A stretch of DNA of 64,000 nt from Hymenopellis radicata (lineage: Eukaryota; Basidiomycota; Agaricomycetes; Agaricales; Physalacriaceae), in the NCBI GenBank assembly GCA_015501595.1, contig JADNRX010000195.1, forward strand, positions 40,574-104,573. The letters run 5' to 3'. Under the pieces are notes generated by a model. It did not search any database, was not told the origin of the DNA, and saw only the letters and a list, made by a program, of their open reading frames with translations. Below, piece by piece: positions 34,480 through 44,707 of this stretch (its first letter is position 1; the number at the start of each line of letters is the position of its first letter). The translations under genes and the position numbers were made by a program.

Positions 34480-34850
34480 TCACGCTCAGGCATCCCATTA
34501 CAAATGTTCTCCTGCACATCCGGCGTCGAGCAGCGCAGCACGTTGAAGTTGTCTAGCTGTACCACGGGCGTTGGGTCCTGCACCCATGCGACGAGCTGTT
34601 CCGTCGATACGATCCACACTAAGGAAAGCACATCCATAGTATCACGACGAAACCTGACAGCAAGGACGTACCATTCTGCTGATCTTGCACCCAATCCAGG
34701 AACATGTCGATCATCCATATTGCAGAGTTTGGACAAAGCACATCAGGGTAATCCGTCGCAAGATGGATTGGGTATGTGTACGGCCCAATCGGCTGGCGCT
34801 TCCCCTCGTAGTGCGCCGCCGCGTCCTCAATGTTATCGTTGCTACGTCAT
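34480..34850 (-). pseudogene. Captured 3' fragment of a chitin deacetylase gene
   Basis: Chitin deacetylases (carbohydrate esterase family 4) convert chitin to chitosan in fungal walls. The minus strand encodes NDNIEDAAAHYEGKRQPIGP, YTYPIHLATDYPDVLCPNS, WMIDMFLDWVQDQQN, a GT-AG intron, then VWIVSTEQLVAWVQDPTPV and LRCSTPDVQENICNG. This matches the C-terminal third of basidiomycete chitin deacetylases (KRQPIGLYTHPIHLAT, IVSNEQLLAWVQNP, CSTP...ICNG). The catalytic deacetylase core with its metal-binding His and Asp residues is absent; the sequence begins at the acceptor of an internal exon. Both exons and the intron are preserved and open, so capture was from genomic DNA and not very old. It sits inside the CACTA-like element, opposite in orientation to the transposase. 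Confidence 0.8.
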
Positions 34851-35099
34851 CCATAAGTCGTGCTCGGCGTCATCCTCCGCTGCTGCTGTCTTTACGACAG
34901 CAGCAGCGGTATCCTGGCACAAAGCCAGAGCTAATAACACACCCCAAAGGCTGCCTGACAATCGTCAGAGCAGCCGGGGCGGCAGTCGTCGCTCCACGGG
35001 TGGTGATGGTTTGAGAAGAGATAACAGGCGATCGGACGCTTACGCGGCCTCTCGGCAATTGACGGATCACGAAACAGCACTCACCGGAGAGGTACTGAC

Positions 35100-35167
35100 A
35101 CCGCACATACAGAAGACATGAACTGGGCTCATGTCAAAAAAACATGAGCTGGCTTTTGCCCCCGGTG
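35100..35167 (-). repeat. Right terminal and subterminal repeats of the CACTA-like element
   Basis: Inverted counterpart of 24,478-24,560. The first 19 bp differ from the left end by one extra G, and three CATGTC/GACATG-type motifs follow. Confidence 0.8.
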
Positions 35168-35170
35168 TTA

Positions 35171-35277
35171 GATTGAGAGATGTGCGCTGGACATGACCAG
35201 CTTTTCGAGCGATTAGATTGAGAAGGGAACGATCACGAGTTCGGTGGCTGTGCAACGCCTTCCTAACTCCATCAACC
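35171..35277. other. Right flank of the CACTA-like element
   Basis: ttagattgaga occurs twice (35,168 and 35,213). A cagctttt-cgagcgatta string at 35,198-35,215 resembles the left flank cagctttc-gcgtgatta at 24,461-24,477. The short spacer before the next gene shows no clear TATA box. Confidence 0.5.
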
Positions 35278-36152
35278 ATGAGCGAAAAAGCCATGCCCTC
35301 AAGCAGCACCGAACCAGATGCCTTGTGCGAACCAGATGCCTTGGTAGGTGCTTTGAACATGTCAATCTCGTTGATCTTCACCTCACTGTTGCATGATAGA
35401 CGTCTGTAGACCAGAATTCCGGCGCGCTTGACCCAGCGGTTTCTGTCCCCACCGACAAAGGCCTTGATGACGCCGACCTGGGTGACCAGAATTCCGGCGC
35501 GCTTGACCCAGCGGTTTCTGTCCCCACCGACAAAGGCCTTGATGACGCCGACCTGGGTGACCAGAATTCCGGCGCGCTTGACCCAGCGGTTTCTGTCCCC
35601 ACCGACAAAGGCCTTGATGACGCCGACCTAGGAGACCAGAATTCCGGCGCGCTTGACCCAGCGGTTTCTGTCCCCACCGACAAAGGCCTTGATGACGCCG
35701 ACCTGGGTGACCAGAATTCCGGCGCGCTTGACACAGCCGGTTTCATATGGCCGGACATCGACAATATCGAAGACCTCGACGATTTCAATCTGAGAGGACG
35801 ACACCCCCCCCTGCCACCCAGGCCTGCCACTCCTTGTCTGAGCTGTGGGAGGAAGCGTACGCGTGTTCGCCGTGTTTGCATCTATTGCGAGAGAGTCTTC
35901 TCGAGAGTGCCATACCAGACCTACATGGCCTTGGATGGAAATCACCGTCTCACCAATGTATCGTGCGTCGCGTTCTCTGATAGTCATTCTCCTGCTAACA
36001 GAAGCACCATTCTAGTTACGATACCACTTGTCAATGGGCACTTAGGTACGGGAACGAGTAGCCACGTATCGCTTGATTGTACCCCTCAAAATAATCGTAA
36101 TTTGACGTGTTACTGTTCTACGTCGAAGGTCATGCATGAGGACCAGTTATGA
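35278..36152 (+). CDS. Acidic 25-aa-repeat protein with a zinc-ribbon-like motif
   Basis: Two exons: 35,278-35,343 (MSEKAMPSSSTEPDALCEPD) and 35,400-36,152, with a phase-0 GT-AG intron; 272 aa. Exon 2 starts TSVDQNS, then carries four near-identical 25-residue repeats (each starting GALDPAVSVPTDKGLDDADL) and a partial fifth. These continue in the same frame into FIWPDIDNIEDLDDFNLRGR and a Pro-rich linker. A Cys motif follows, CLSCGRKRTRVRRVCIYC (C-x2-C-x10-C-x2-C). The C-terminal part is Asn/Ser-rich. The only base differences among complete repeats (ctgggt to ctagga) are synonymous. The 3' end overlaps sequence that may be the KDZ left end, so the C-terminus may be truncated by that insertion. 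No family recognised. A 167-codon ORF on the other strand through the repeats is less likely. Confidence 0.5.
35409..35750 (+). repeat. 75-bp tandem repeat, four units plus a partial fifth
   Basis: Units start at 35,409, 35,484, 35,559, 35,634 and 35,709 (partial). Complete units are almost identical, pointing to recent expansion. The period is a multiple of three and keeps the frame of the surrounding gene. Confidence 0.95.
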
Positions 36153-36159
36153 AGTCATG

Positions 36160-39100
36160 GATGCGCGAACTCCCCTCTTTTCCCGCTCATACATAACCTT
36201 TAGGTATGCGGGGGGTGCAAATCAGAGGTCATGTATAGTCTGTAAACAATAGGTCATGCAAACAACGTGAGTTTTTCATTGTCTTCAGATCTTCATTGTT
36301 CCTACTAACAGATAAATAGAGCGTGTCTATGGCTTGCCCCATCATATACCGTACACCTTGGACCGTCCGTTACTCCGCTACGATGCGCAAAATCTCACAG
36401 CGTCTTGCGAAACAAACTCAAAAGAAACGTTCTGCTGAAGAAGCCCTCGAGGAACGCGTTGACATACAACACCATCAGTCATGGCGACAAGGCGCGTCGC
36501 GACCAACTGTGACTCATGAATTGGCAATCTCCGCTCTTGACACCGGGACATCGTCCGACCTCGACTACGCTGCTCTGGATACTGGGGCTCCATTCGAGCC
36601 GCCCTTCATTGTACCCCATAATCATATCTCTGCTCGTGAAGAGGCGGAGGATGATGATCTGTACTTGGATCCCGACTTGCAGCAGGCTGCAGAGGAGATC
36701 AATCAAGTTCCGTCGGTTAGTGAGCTGCTATATATGGTCATCGTTGGGTCCTGATTCTTGTCATTCTAGGATGATCCCATGGCGATGTGGCGTGATCGCG
36801 CAGACGTATATCTGGGCGAACTGCTACGTCTGGAAGCTCCGCGGCGGATTGAGTCATGCGCGGGTTTATTGGGACGCTCCTGCGAGGGCGACGGGCATTA
36901 TCAATGTCTGACATGCTTCGACGATCGTCTGTATTGTCAGAGCTGCATGATCTCAGGACACGCAGAATTGTATCTCCACCGACTTCAAGTAAGTGTGTTG
37001 CTTTGGTTTGATGGCCTTGCTGAGTTGTTTCTAGTTCTGGACCGGACAGTTCTTTTGGAAGACGACACTTGCAGAGCTTGGCTTACGCGTCCAACTTGGG
37101 CATGCTCCCGGCGAGGCATGCTGCAATCCCTTCCCCGGGGATCCAAAGTTCACGGTTATTGATCTCGACGGCATTTATCGTATCAATCTGGACTACTGCA
37201 ACTGTCATACGGCCCAGCCACGTGACGTTCAATTGCTTCGACGTCGTTTATATCCAGCAACATCGGTTTCCCCAGAGACTTGTGCTACATTTCGCTGCCT
37301 TGAGGTGTTCCAGATCATGACTTTCATGTCCAAGGTTGTTGAATCCTAATGTTCTATCACGCCGTCTGACCTTCAGTCGCAGATATCGGCCTACGAATTC
37401 TATTGGGCACTATCCCGATTAACGGACAATACTGGAACGAACCCACCGCCAGTACGTTTTCAGGCCTGGCATTCCCGCGCAATTTAACGTCTTAATAGAA
37501 CCGATATCAATTGTTCCTACGAATGATTCGCCAGTGGCGTCATCTAAAACTTGTAAAACGTATGGGCCGCGGAAATGAACCTAGTGGCCGCGCAGGAACA
37601 ACTGTCAACGACCTTGTCGTGAAGTGTCCCTGTTGTCCTCAGCCGGGTATTAACATGCCCGATATAGCCTCGATTCCGCTGTAAGTCATGTATGATCCCT
37701 TGGATGTGCTTAATCTGAACCTTTTTCAGGGATAAACGTTGGCTTTACCGTCTGTTCCTAGCGATTGATGCAAACTTTCGCCTCAAGCGTCTTACCGTGT
37801 CGTCGCGTGAACGCGATCCAGCACTGAACAACGGCAACGCGTATTTCGTTGAGGAAACCCGTTTCGCTGCCTTCCTCAAGACTTACGAGAAGCGCGTTGC
37901 GGATGAAACCAGTTCGTGTAACAAACACGATGCGTTGGAGCTTGCGAATATTCGCGGAGGGAAAGGTACCGATTCTAGCGGGGTTGGCGCCGTAGTTTGC
38001 AGTCGCCACGACATGAAGCGTGGCTCGGCCGTCGTAAACCTAAAGAAGGGTGAAAAGTAAGCAATCTATACAGCTGTTATTCCTTGATCGAACGTTCCAC
38101 AGGTATCTATTTATGGACTACGCTGTCTGTATGACACTACTGTTGAATGCACCACCGGATGTCGTTCTCTCCTACGACATCGTTTGTCAATGGCGGAAGA
38201 AGTTCGGCGCTCGGATCGCAATGTATCCTGAATGGCTCCGACCACCTCAACCTGCGAACTCTATCAAATATCTGATTCCAAAATTCCATCTGCCCGCGCA
38301 TATCGCACCTTGTCGTTATCTCTTTTCGTTCAATTGGACTCCCGAGGTCGGGCGAACTGACGGCGAGGCTCCTGAGCGTGGCTGGGCTGCAAGCAATGGA
38401 GCGGCGGCGAGTACGAAGGAAATGGGCCCTGGATCTCGTCTGGATACACTAGATGACCATTTTGGCGATCAGAACTGGCGAAAGGTTGCATGTATGCGTG
38501 AGTTTACTTACCGGTCATTTATGACTTCGGATACTGATTGTGTATGACTTCCAGCTGGGCAGCTTCTCAAGAAGATCAAAGACGCCGTCAAACACCGCGA
38601 GGAACAGGTTGTTGGATTCGTTGGATTCGAGATGTCCATTGAGGACCGGACGGCCATCCCACAGTGGCGTGTCGCTGTGCACAAATGGGAAAAGGACCCC
38701 CATGGCGTTGGTCCGAAGGGAAATCCATTCATACCTTTGGTTCGACGTATGTTTTGAGTACTTCTAATCGAACAAGTTTGACCTACCTATCTTTTAGAAC
38801 TGTCCGATGCGGCCGTTCGGCTTCAACTTGCCGAGGAAGAAGCAACACGTACAAGCGATGTCTTTGTTCGACACGATGTTGGTCCCTGTGACTTCTTGGT
38901 TCAGGGGTTACAACTGGAGGACATGCAGTAAGTTCGAGTCATGTATAACTTGTACAGGCCGGCTCATCAATTCAACTAGAACTCGACTGAAAAAAGAAGT
39001 CACGGAGCTTGGAAATCATCCCACAGATCGACAAAAAGCGAATATTCAACAGAAGTGCAATTGCTTGCGCCGTCGCATTGAGGCGTGGTTCACGATACAG

Positions 39101-40410
39101 GGAGTTTATATGCCTGCATCTACTGTTCAGCGTATGACCCTCGCCACATCGTCTACCCCCGTCCAGGCCTATGACGTCCCTCTCTTGCTTCCGTCCGCCC
39201 TGGCCTGCATTCAAACAGATCTCGATAAATTACTCGCCAATATGGAACGACGTCTTCGTTTTGGACGCGCCCAGGACACGCTCGGAAAGATCCGCGAAAA
39301 TATACTGGTTCGTGGAGGTATGTATCGGGTCAAGCAAAGAGAAGTACGCGGACAGGCGATGGTTACTCGTGCCGCAACGGTACTGATCCGCATCGATGGC
39401 CATATCGAGGAGGGTTTCCAAGCGTACCAGCGCCACTGGAATGCCCTTGAGAAGCTCGCTGTTCCTCTCGCGTGTGCCGATCATCGAATGTCGCTTCGCG
39501 CCCTGAATAAAGCCGATATGGTCAATATTGATGATTCTGATGGATCTGAGGGTCGGAGGACACTGTCGTGGATATGGATGGCCAACATTAATCTGGCTGG
39601 CTCTGCAGGTCTTCAGGATGGTGAGTTCTGAGTTTTTATTATTAGCATGTCTAATTTACTTCTACAGCGCTACGTATTGAATGGTGCAAATCCCGCGCAC
39701 GTGCACGGCGGTACCAGGAGGAGGCCGAGTTTGTCCGCGTTGAGATGGATCGGTATCTACAGACACTGGAATCCGACGCGGCCGTTTGGCGATCTCGAGC
39801 AGCTGGCGAGGGCGCTGAATGCACCCGCCATATACCAGGGTTCGTAGAAGGGGCACGGGCGTACGCTTTGCGGCAGGCCGCAATCAAGGAAACCATGCAC
39901 GGCAATGCCCGAGTGCTTTTTTCGCGCGCACCAGGTGATTATCCCGCAGTTATTGACGCCACTGGGAATCCAGAACTTGATTATCTCGATGTGACTCGAC
40001 ATGTAGATACCCTTTCTATGTACTCCTCTCCTGCGCCATCCGCAGAGTAGTATATATTTTGCTTTTACTGCGCCACGATCCGTACTGAGATTTATTGCCC
40101 CGACGGACGAATACACTTCGCGCGATCGTGATCGAAATGTTCTTGGTGCCTATCAGCCTATCAGCCTATGCTGGCTCGTTGATCCCGATCGATTGAGAGA
40201 GAGACGGATATGGTGAGGAGGCGGGAATACACGAGGCAAGGCGGGTTGAGATCATACATGCTACGAGTCGAGGCGGGTTCAGACCAACGGTTCAGATCAT
40301 ACATGGTTCCTCTCATGCAATTGGCGCTGCGAGCAAGTCATGTATGAGCCTGGTAATTAGCCGTGTACATGTATGAAGTGTAGGGTTGTAATAAGAGGGG
40401 ATCATATATA
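36160..40410 (+). mobile_element. KDZ-superfamily DNA transposon
   Basis: It contains one intact KDZ transposase. Short gtcatg(t/c)atg-type motifs are enriched near both ends (36,130-36,250 and 40,250-40,380). The right terminus is placed at about 40,409 because the last 80 bp (ending gaggggatcatatata) recur as an isolated relic at 15,455. The left terminus is less certain; tcccctctt at 36,171 mirrors the aagaggggatc right end. No target duplication could be matched, so the boundaries are approximate. Confidence 0.65.
36323..40050 (+). CDS. KDZ transposase with CxC2-like cysteine cluster
   Basis: KDZ (Kyakuja-Dileera-Zisupton) transposases move DNA elements that are expanded in mushrooms. 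Eleven exons splice cleanly: ends near 36,715, 36,988, 37,334, 37,450, 37,680, 38,057, 38,494, 38,750, 38,930 and 39,620, last exon to 40,050; roughly 1,000 aa, full length. The N-terminal CxC2-like cluster is visible (CAGLLGRSC, YQCLTCFDDRLYCQSCMISG, FWTGQFFWKTTLAELGL, IDLDGIYRINLDYCNC). The transposase core includes KCPCCPQPGINMP, YRLFLAIDANFRLKR, KYLFMDYAVCMTLLL, LSYDIVCQWRKKFGARI, KFHLPAHIAPCRYLFSFNWT, EVGRTDGEAPERGWAASNGA and TLDDHFGDQNWRK. The C-terminal part has the usual Arg-rich helices (LRIEWCKSRARARRYQEE). No stop or frameshift is seen, so it is probably active or recently so. Confidence 0.9.
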
Positions 40411-40411
40411 A

Positions 40412-41095
40412 CTAGGCTATTATCGGGTGGCGTCTGAGGAGGACTCCTAGGACGTGTTCCAAGAGGAGGTATACTGGCGATACTGCGTGCTGAGAATAAA
40501 GGGGTATAAGACACCAGCAATGAAGAACGTCATAACATGCCTGATACTCGGGAGATACTGCCCGCACCCAGCGGAGCACCCAGAGAAATAATGGATCAGA
40601 GTTCAGGCCTTCGACACCGGTAAGAGCTTCGAGGGCATCCGTGCAGAGGGCCGTATTGGACATAAATGTACGCGCGTAGGAGCCCGGTTTCGTCCGGACA
40701 AGCCGGTAATCGCAGTCGTGAAACACCACGGGAACCTGGAGCGACGTAGGCAACATATTCTCGTCGTATGTCCAGCCGACAAAAGAATGGTACAGCACAA
40801 AATCGAGCTCCCGCTTCCTCTCGTCAGAGATCTCAGGATCATCGAAGGGTGAAGGAGGATCCGCGGTGAACTCCCAGCACCAAGCCGATGCTGTCCTGTA
40901 TTTGGAGGGGTCTTGAAAGTCGTATCTGGAAGACACAATCCCAGTCTCAGCCGAAGACATGGTTGGAATACCCCAGAACGACTCCGAGAGATCAAAATAC
41001 CGATGACGCAATCTGTGCCTTTGTGGCTTAGTGCGTGGGAAGGAAGTTGGACGGAAGAACGAGCTACCGATTGACATGAGTCTGAATAGCAACAT
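40412..41095 (-). CDS. Hypothetical protein ending at the KDZ junction
   Basis: Single open frame, start at 41,095 or 41,077 (MSIGSSFFRPTSFPRT). It includes WGIPTMSSAETGIVSSRYDF, a Trp/Asp-rich middle (WCWEFTADPPSPFDDPEIS) and FHDCDYRLVRTKPGSYA. The stop codon (40,412) lies within about three bases of the inferred KDZ terminus, so its natural end may have been removed by the insertion. An intron from about 40,570 to 40,500 is also possible. An upstream minus-strand piece (41,247-41,110, MVGRLNNMRRVSSEE) may be a first exon, and a related sequence occurs at 42,575-42,690. No family recognised. Confidence 0.4.
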   Translation of the reverse strand: MLLFRLMSIGSSFFRPTSFPRTKPQRHRLRHRYFDLSESFWGIPTMSSAETGIVSSRYDFQDPSKYRTASAWCWEFTADPPSPFDDPEISDERKRELDFVLYHSFVGWTYDENMLPTSLQVPVVFHDCDYRLVRTKPGSYARTFMSNTALCTDALEALTGVEGLNSDPLFLWVLRWVRAVSPEYQACYDVLHCWCLIPLYSQHAVSPVYLLLEHVLGVLLRRHPIIA

Positions 41096-41109
41096 TCTGT
41101 GTTAACAAG

Positions 41110-42922
41110 GGCTGCTGAGGGTGAAGCGCCGGTCCGCCGCCCTTTGTGGTCCATGGCGGGAGGAGGCAAACTGAGTGACGTCATTACAAGTTCTTCCGTA
41201 GACTCTTCGGACGACACTCTTCGCATATTGTTTAACCTACCTACCATCTGAAGGACAAGGATCAGTACACTACGTATGCTCTAGTAGCGTCCACCCGGCG
41301 TCTAAGTATAATGATGACTAACAAATGCGTTAGGATAACATGGAAATGTACGAAAGGCGAAGCGTGCCGTTCATCGGCCGCACCGGGGCCGTCAGCGATG
41401 AACGAGGTTGATGTCCTAGACCACGAGAAAACAAATAGAGGTAGCGTGAGGGTGAGGGTGATCTGGTCACTCCGGGAACAAAACAAAGGACAATGAGCTC
41501 CGTCAACGTGTCGTAACGACGAGTGCTAAGTATCAGGAGCGTCTAGAAGGATATGAGTAAGCAGAACAGTATAAGTAGTACGCGGTTCGGAGGCACGACT
41601 CAACAAACAAACCAGCAGTTCTTGCCCTTCCGTAAACAATTTGATCTCCGAAGACTTTTTCGTAGCCGCAATTCCATCCAACATATCAAACTCCAATTTA
41701 ATCCTTACCATGATCTCTGCGACGAGGAGTCCTCTCAGTCCTTAACGATCAGCGAGTTGGACATAACCATGTTGACGTTGACAGGCCGGAAGTCCAAGAA
41801 ACGCACTTGCTCCGACGGACGCACAGAATTCACCTAGGAATCCTATAGTCGTGTTCCACCGATTGCACGGTCTCGTTTAGCGTGTACGGGTACGGGAAGA
41901 AGAATGGGTCCCACGAGCCAAGATTTGAGAGGCGATTCACAGATATAGAGGAGGGATGAGCGAGAACGAATGTAAATTCAACGCGAAATAAGACAAAGAT
42001 TGCGGGGCGCCATTGAAGGCCAAAATGCTAACATTATCCTTGAAGCGGACGGTGAGAGAAAATCAGTGTGCTATAAGGACGCGTCAGTAATCTGCCTATG
42101 AAACGCCAACACAATCAACACCTGATGAGTTAAGTTACAGTCTTGGCCATTGATATGTACGGCAGCCGAGGGAGAGGCGGGTCCAGCGCGACGGAAAAAA
42201 CAGCTGCGTCGTCGGATTTCGGCAAGGTAGGACAGCGAAAGGTAGGGCGACGTCGTCGGGTGTAGGCGCTGACCGACTCAAAGGAGGTCGTATGCTGAGG
42301 CGTAAAAGTGTGGCGGCGGGCAACGGAGAACGACAGAATGCCCTTGGCCTATAATCTCACAAAGCATCAGCCAGAACCTGTTGCACCCAAACGACATGAA
42401 AACGTACCATCCCAGCGTAGGGTGGTGGTTCTCGTCGTTATCCCACACTAAACCGTTGTCACAATCATGCAGTCGTCATTGCCTCCTGCGTAACATCCTC
42501 CACGGGCAAGACGGTCTCCATATTCAGTCATCCGCCTCATCGTGGGTCGCTGTCTCTAGGTCAAGCTGGTCGGAGGCGTGCTATAACCGGTGCGCCCGCT
42601 GTGTCGTCCATGGTGGGCAGAGGCAGATAAGACGCCTTACGTCATTTGATCCGCTTTCCATCCAAACTCTTCGCCGCGTTTCTTGTACGTGTGGTCAGTT
42701 AGGCCACGAGCGAAATCTTGACTGTTTCTACAATAAGCAATATCAACGAAGAACGAGGTAGAGCAATAGCCTCTTACTAGAAAAGGCAATGTCAACGGGC
42801 CATGTCTACGTCACTGCTACGCTCCTTAAAAGGGAACAGCAACAGAGACCAGAGTTTCTTCTGTCAGAGAACGTCGAACCTCTGAAAATGGACAACACAA
42901 CAGGGAACGAGGTAAGACGATG
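41110..42922. other. Gene-poor; contains two related repeat pairs
   Basis: 41,120-41,235 (ccggtccgcc, gtccatggcggg, gacgtcatta, actcttcgga) resembles 42,590-42,690 in the same order. 42,720-42,880 (gaaaaggcaatgtcaacggg, cctctgtcag-like) resembles 45,850-45,985. They may be remnants of duplicated 5' regions of a small gene family. No intact gene. Confidence 0.4.
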
Positions 42923-42930
42923 TATAAAAT
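42923..42930 (+). promoter_or_regulatory. TATA box of the gene at 43,017
   Basis: tataaaat lies 87-94 bases upstream of the ATG, suitable for a short 5' leader of about 60 bases. Confidence 0.5.
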
Positions 42931-43016
42931 AGCGGTTTCTTGAGGAGATAGCTCACAACCATCCCAATCAACACACATCCCCCTCAGCAATCACTTCACC
43001 TCCAGTTTAAACAGTC

Positions 43017-43700
43017 ATGAACAATCAACCCCTACCCATCGCACCTTTTCCCTCCGACATCGACAGTGACAACCTCATTGTCTCGGCACACAGGATTTGT
43101 GGTCCTGGACACTCTTCAACGCCATGCATCCTAGATGAGGTCTCACATGGCACAGCGGGAATCACCACGCTGTTGCGATTGATCTTGCTAGACGGCACCG
43201 ATCTTGTAGGGCACCCAAACGGTTTCTTCATTCCCGCCTTCAATCCGCTGAGCCAAGGTCGTATGAGTGTATTGCACTCTAGTGTCAGACGTCATGACAC
43301 AACGGTCGACATGGAGGCAGAAGTTCACCTGGATGTCGCTGGCCGCCAGGACGTACTTTTTGTGTACTTGAAGCTCGATTGGATTCCTGAGAGCCGCTCT
43401 ATCGGTGTTCTGTTCCGCACTATGCGCGTTGAGCCCCCACCTAATAATGTCTTCGATCGCAGTGTCTGGTCTCGGCTTTCAGTGTTGGAACTAGAAAATC
43501 ACATCTCTAAGCAGAATGGTTACAGCGAGTTCCTCGTTTGCCAACCAGAATTCGCGGAATCGGGCACTATGCAGAGCTTTGGTCGAGCTTTGTTTAATCG
43601 CTACTTTCAAGCCTACGTCCCTCATAGTCTTAACCCACACTGGCATGATCACGCCAACCTCCCAGATCGCGTACAATTCACACCCTACATTACTAAGTAA
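43017..43700 (+). CDS. Single-exon hypothetical protein, 227 aa
   Basis: The intact frame from MNNQPLPIAPFPSDIDSD to PDRVQFTPYITK is preceded by a TATA box. The protein is balanced in composition, not low-complexity: ILDEVSHGTAGITTLLRLIL, AEVHLDVAGRQDVLFVYLKL, VWSRLSVLELENHISKQ. There is no signal peptide, membrane segment or recognisable motif. The good start context and uniform coding quality make it a convincing gene of unknown function. Confidence 0.6.
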   Translation: MNNQPLPIAPFPSDIDSDNLIVSAHRICGPGHSSTPCILDEVSHGTAGITTLLRLILLDGTDLVGHPNGFFIPAFNPLSQGRMSVLHSSVRRHDTTVDMEAEVHLDVAGRQDVLFVYLKLDWIPESRSIGVLFRTMRVEPPPNNVFDRSVWSRLSVLELENHISKQNGYSEFLVCQPEFAESGTMQSFGRALFNRYFQAYVPHSLNPHWHDHANLPDRVQFTPYITK

Positions 43701-44707
43701 GGTGAGGTGTCCGTGTGGCCATACTGGCTCAATAAGGCTGGGCTCCCAGCTCAGATGCCGTGGACACCCAGGCATGAGGGATACCCTCATGACAGACCGC
43801 CGTAGTCTAGACTTAGTAGTAGTTACTTTTGTCCCAGCGCCTCCGAATGAATTAGACTGACGTACATCATAAGTTAACACCCAAGTGTGAAAGTGATTTA
43901 AGGCACGATGTTGTTTGCATCGGCAAGAACTGACAGACTTGAGGGATGATACGAGTCCAGAGACCGCGATAGGCTCCCGCAGGTGTGGATGCATAGTCGT
44001 CCACGATGCGGCTTAGTAATCTTCACTGATAACATCATCGTCTTTTCCTCTTCCCACCATGGTCCATGGTCGACAATGGCGCGGAGCGAAACACAACAGA
44101 TCATCGTCTGCATGTATTCTTCGTCTACTACATTGAGCTTGCAAGGCCATATCTGCCAGTACTCTGTCTCCTTGACTTCGCTCCCTTTGTTGCCTTCGTT
44201 ATCCTTGTCGGCAGAACTTACCCGCCTTCAACGCTCATTCTTTGTCGGGAGCGCCTTCCTCGGTCCTGTGGTAGCGGAAATCGACGGTGTTACATCGTCA
44301 TGACCCATCACGGTCGCGGCGTCTATTGCGGAGAAGCTCAGCATCTCTGTTGACTTTGCTCTTCATGCTTGTTTCATTGATTGTTCCGGGGCAACTGATT
44401 GTGATGCGCAGTTTTTAAGACAACGAAATGGAGCGGGGAAGTAGCGTCCACTGTCCTCCGAATGATCTATTGACCGCTTGATTGACCGAAGACCCCGTGA
44501 AGTGTGGGGCATCTTTGTCCGTTATAGTGCTTTGTGGAAGCTGTTTCCCATGTACTGCTCGCAAGCTTTAAAAAGCCCAGTGGTCGGTGGCGTCAGACAC
44601 AACTTTTCCTCTCCCGCCCTCATCATCTTTATTGTGCGTTCCAAATCATTTCTGTGTAACATCCAGGTCGCTATCCCAGACACTCAACTTTTAACCGGAC
44701 TAGGAGC
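43701..44707. other. No supported gene
   Basis: Only overlapping short ORFs. A possible weak core promoter (ctttaaaaagcc, about 44,567) lies before the HMG-box gene. Confidence 0.4.

Larger units (their letters stand above)
24478..35167 (+). mobile_element. Complete CACTA-like (Tnp2) DNA transposon, about 10.7 kb
   Basis: The left end is CACCGGGGCAAAAGCCAG; the right end, read on the minus strand, is CACCGGGGGCAAAAGCCAG. Both sides are flanked by TTA (24,475-24,477 and 35,168-35,170), the 3-bp target duplication typical of CACTA elements. Subterminal copies of CATGTC/GACATG occur at both ends, and the block GACATGAGCCCAGTTCATGT is shared. Inside, in order: a hairpin at 25,103, an accessory gene (25,386-26,869), diverged duplications and palindromes (28.1-29.0 kb), a hairpin minisatellite (29.08-29.87 kb), the Tnp2 transposase (30,569-33,699), and a captured chitin deacetylase fragment (34,480-34,850). 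Intact ends and genes suggest a fairly recent insertion. The boundary call rests on the paired ends plus the duplicated TTA. Confidence 0.85.

Noticed and set aside
34001..35121. Plus-strand ORFs of 181 and 326 codons
   Set aside because: They run antisense through the chitin deacetylase fragment and G/C-rich repeats; no domain.
35378..35881. Minus-strand ORF of 167 codons with 25-aa repeats
   Set aside because: The plus strand offers an ATG, a phase-0 intron, a matching repeat frame and a Cys motif; the minus frame has none of these beyond being open.
36070..36090. gtacccctcaaaataa as the KDZ left terminus
   Set aside because: It only weakly resembles the right end, and no flanking duplication matches; the tcccctctt at 36,171 fits slightly better, so the end was left approximate.
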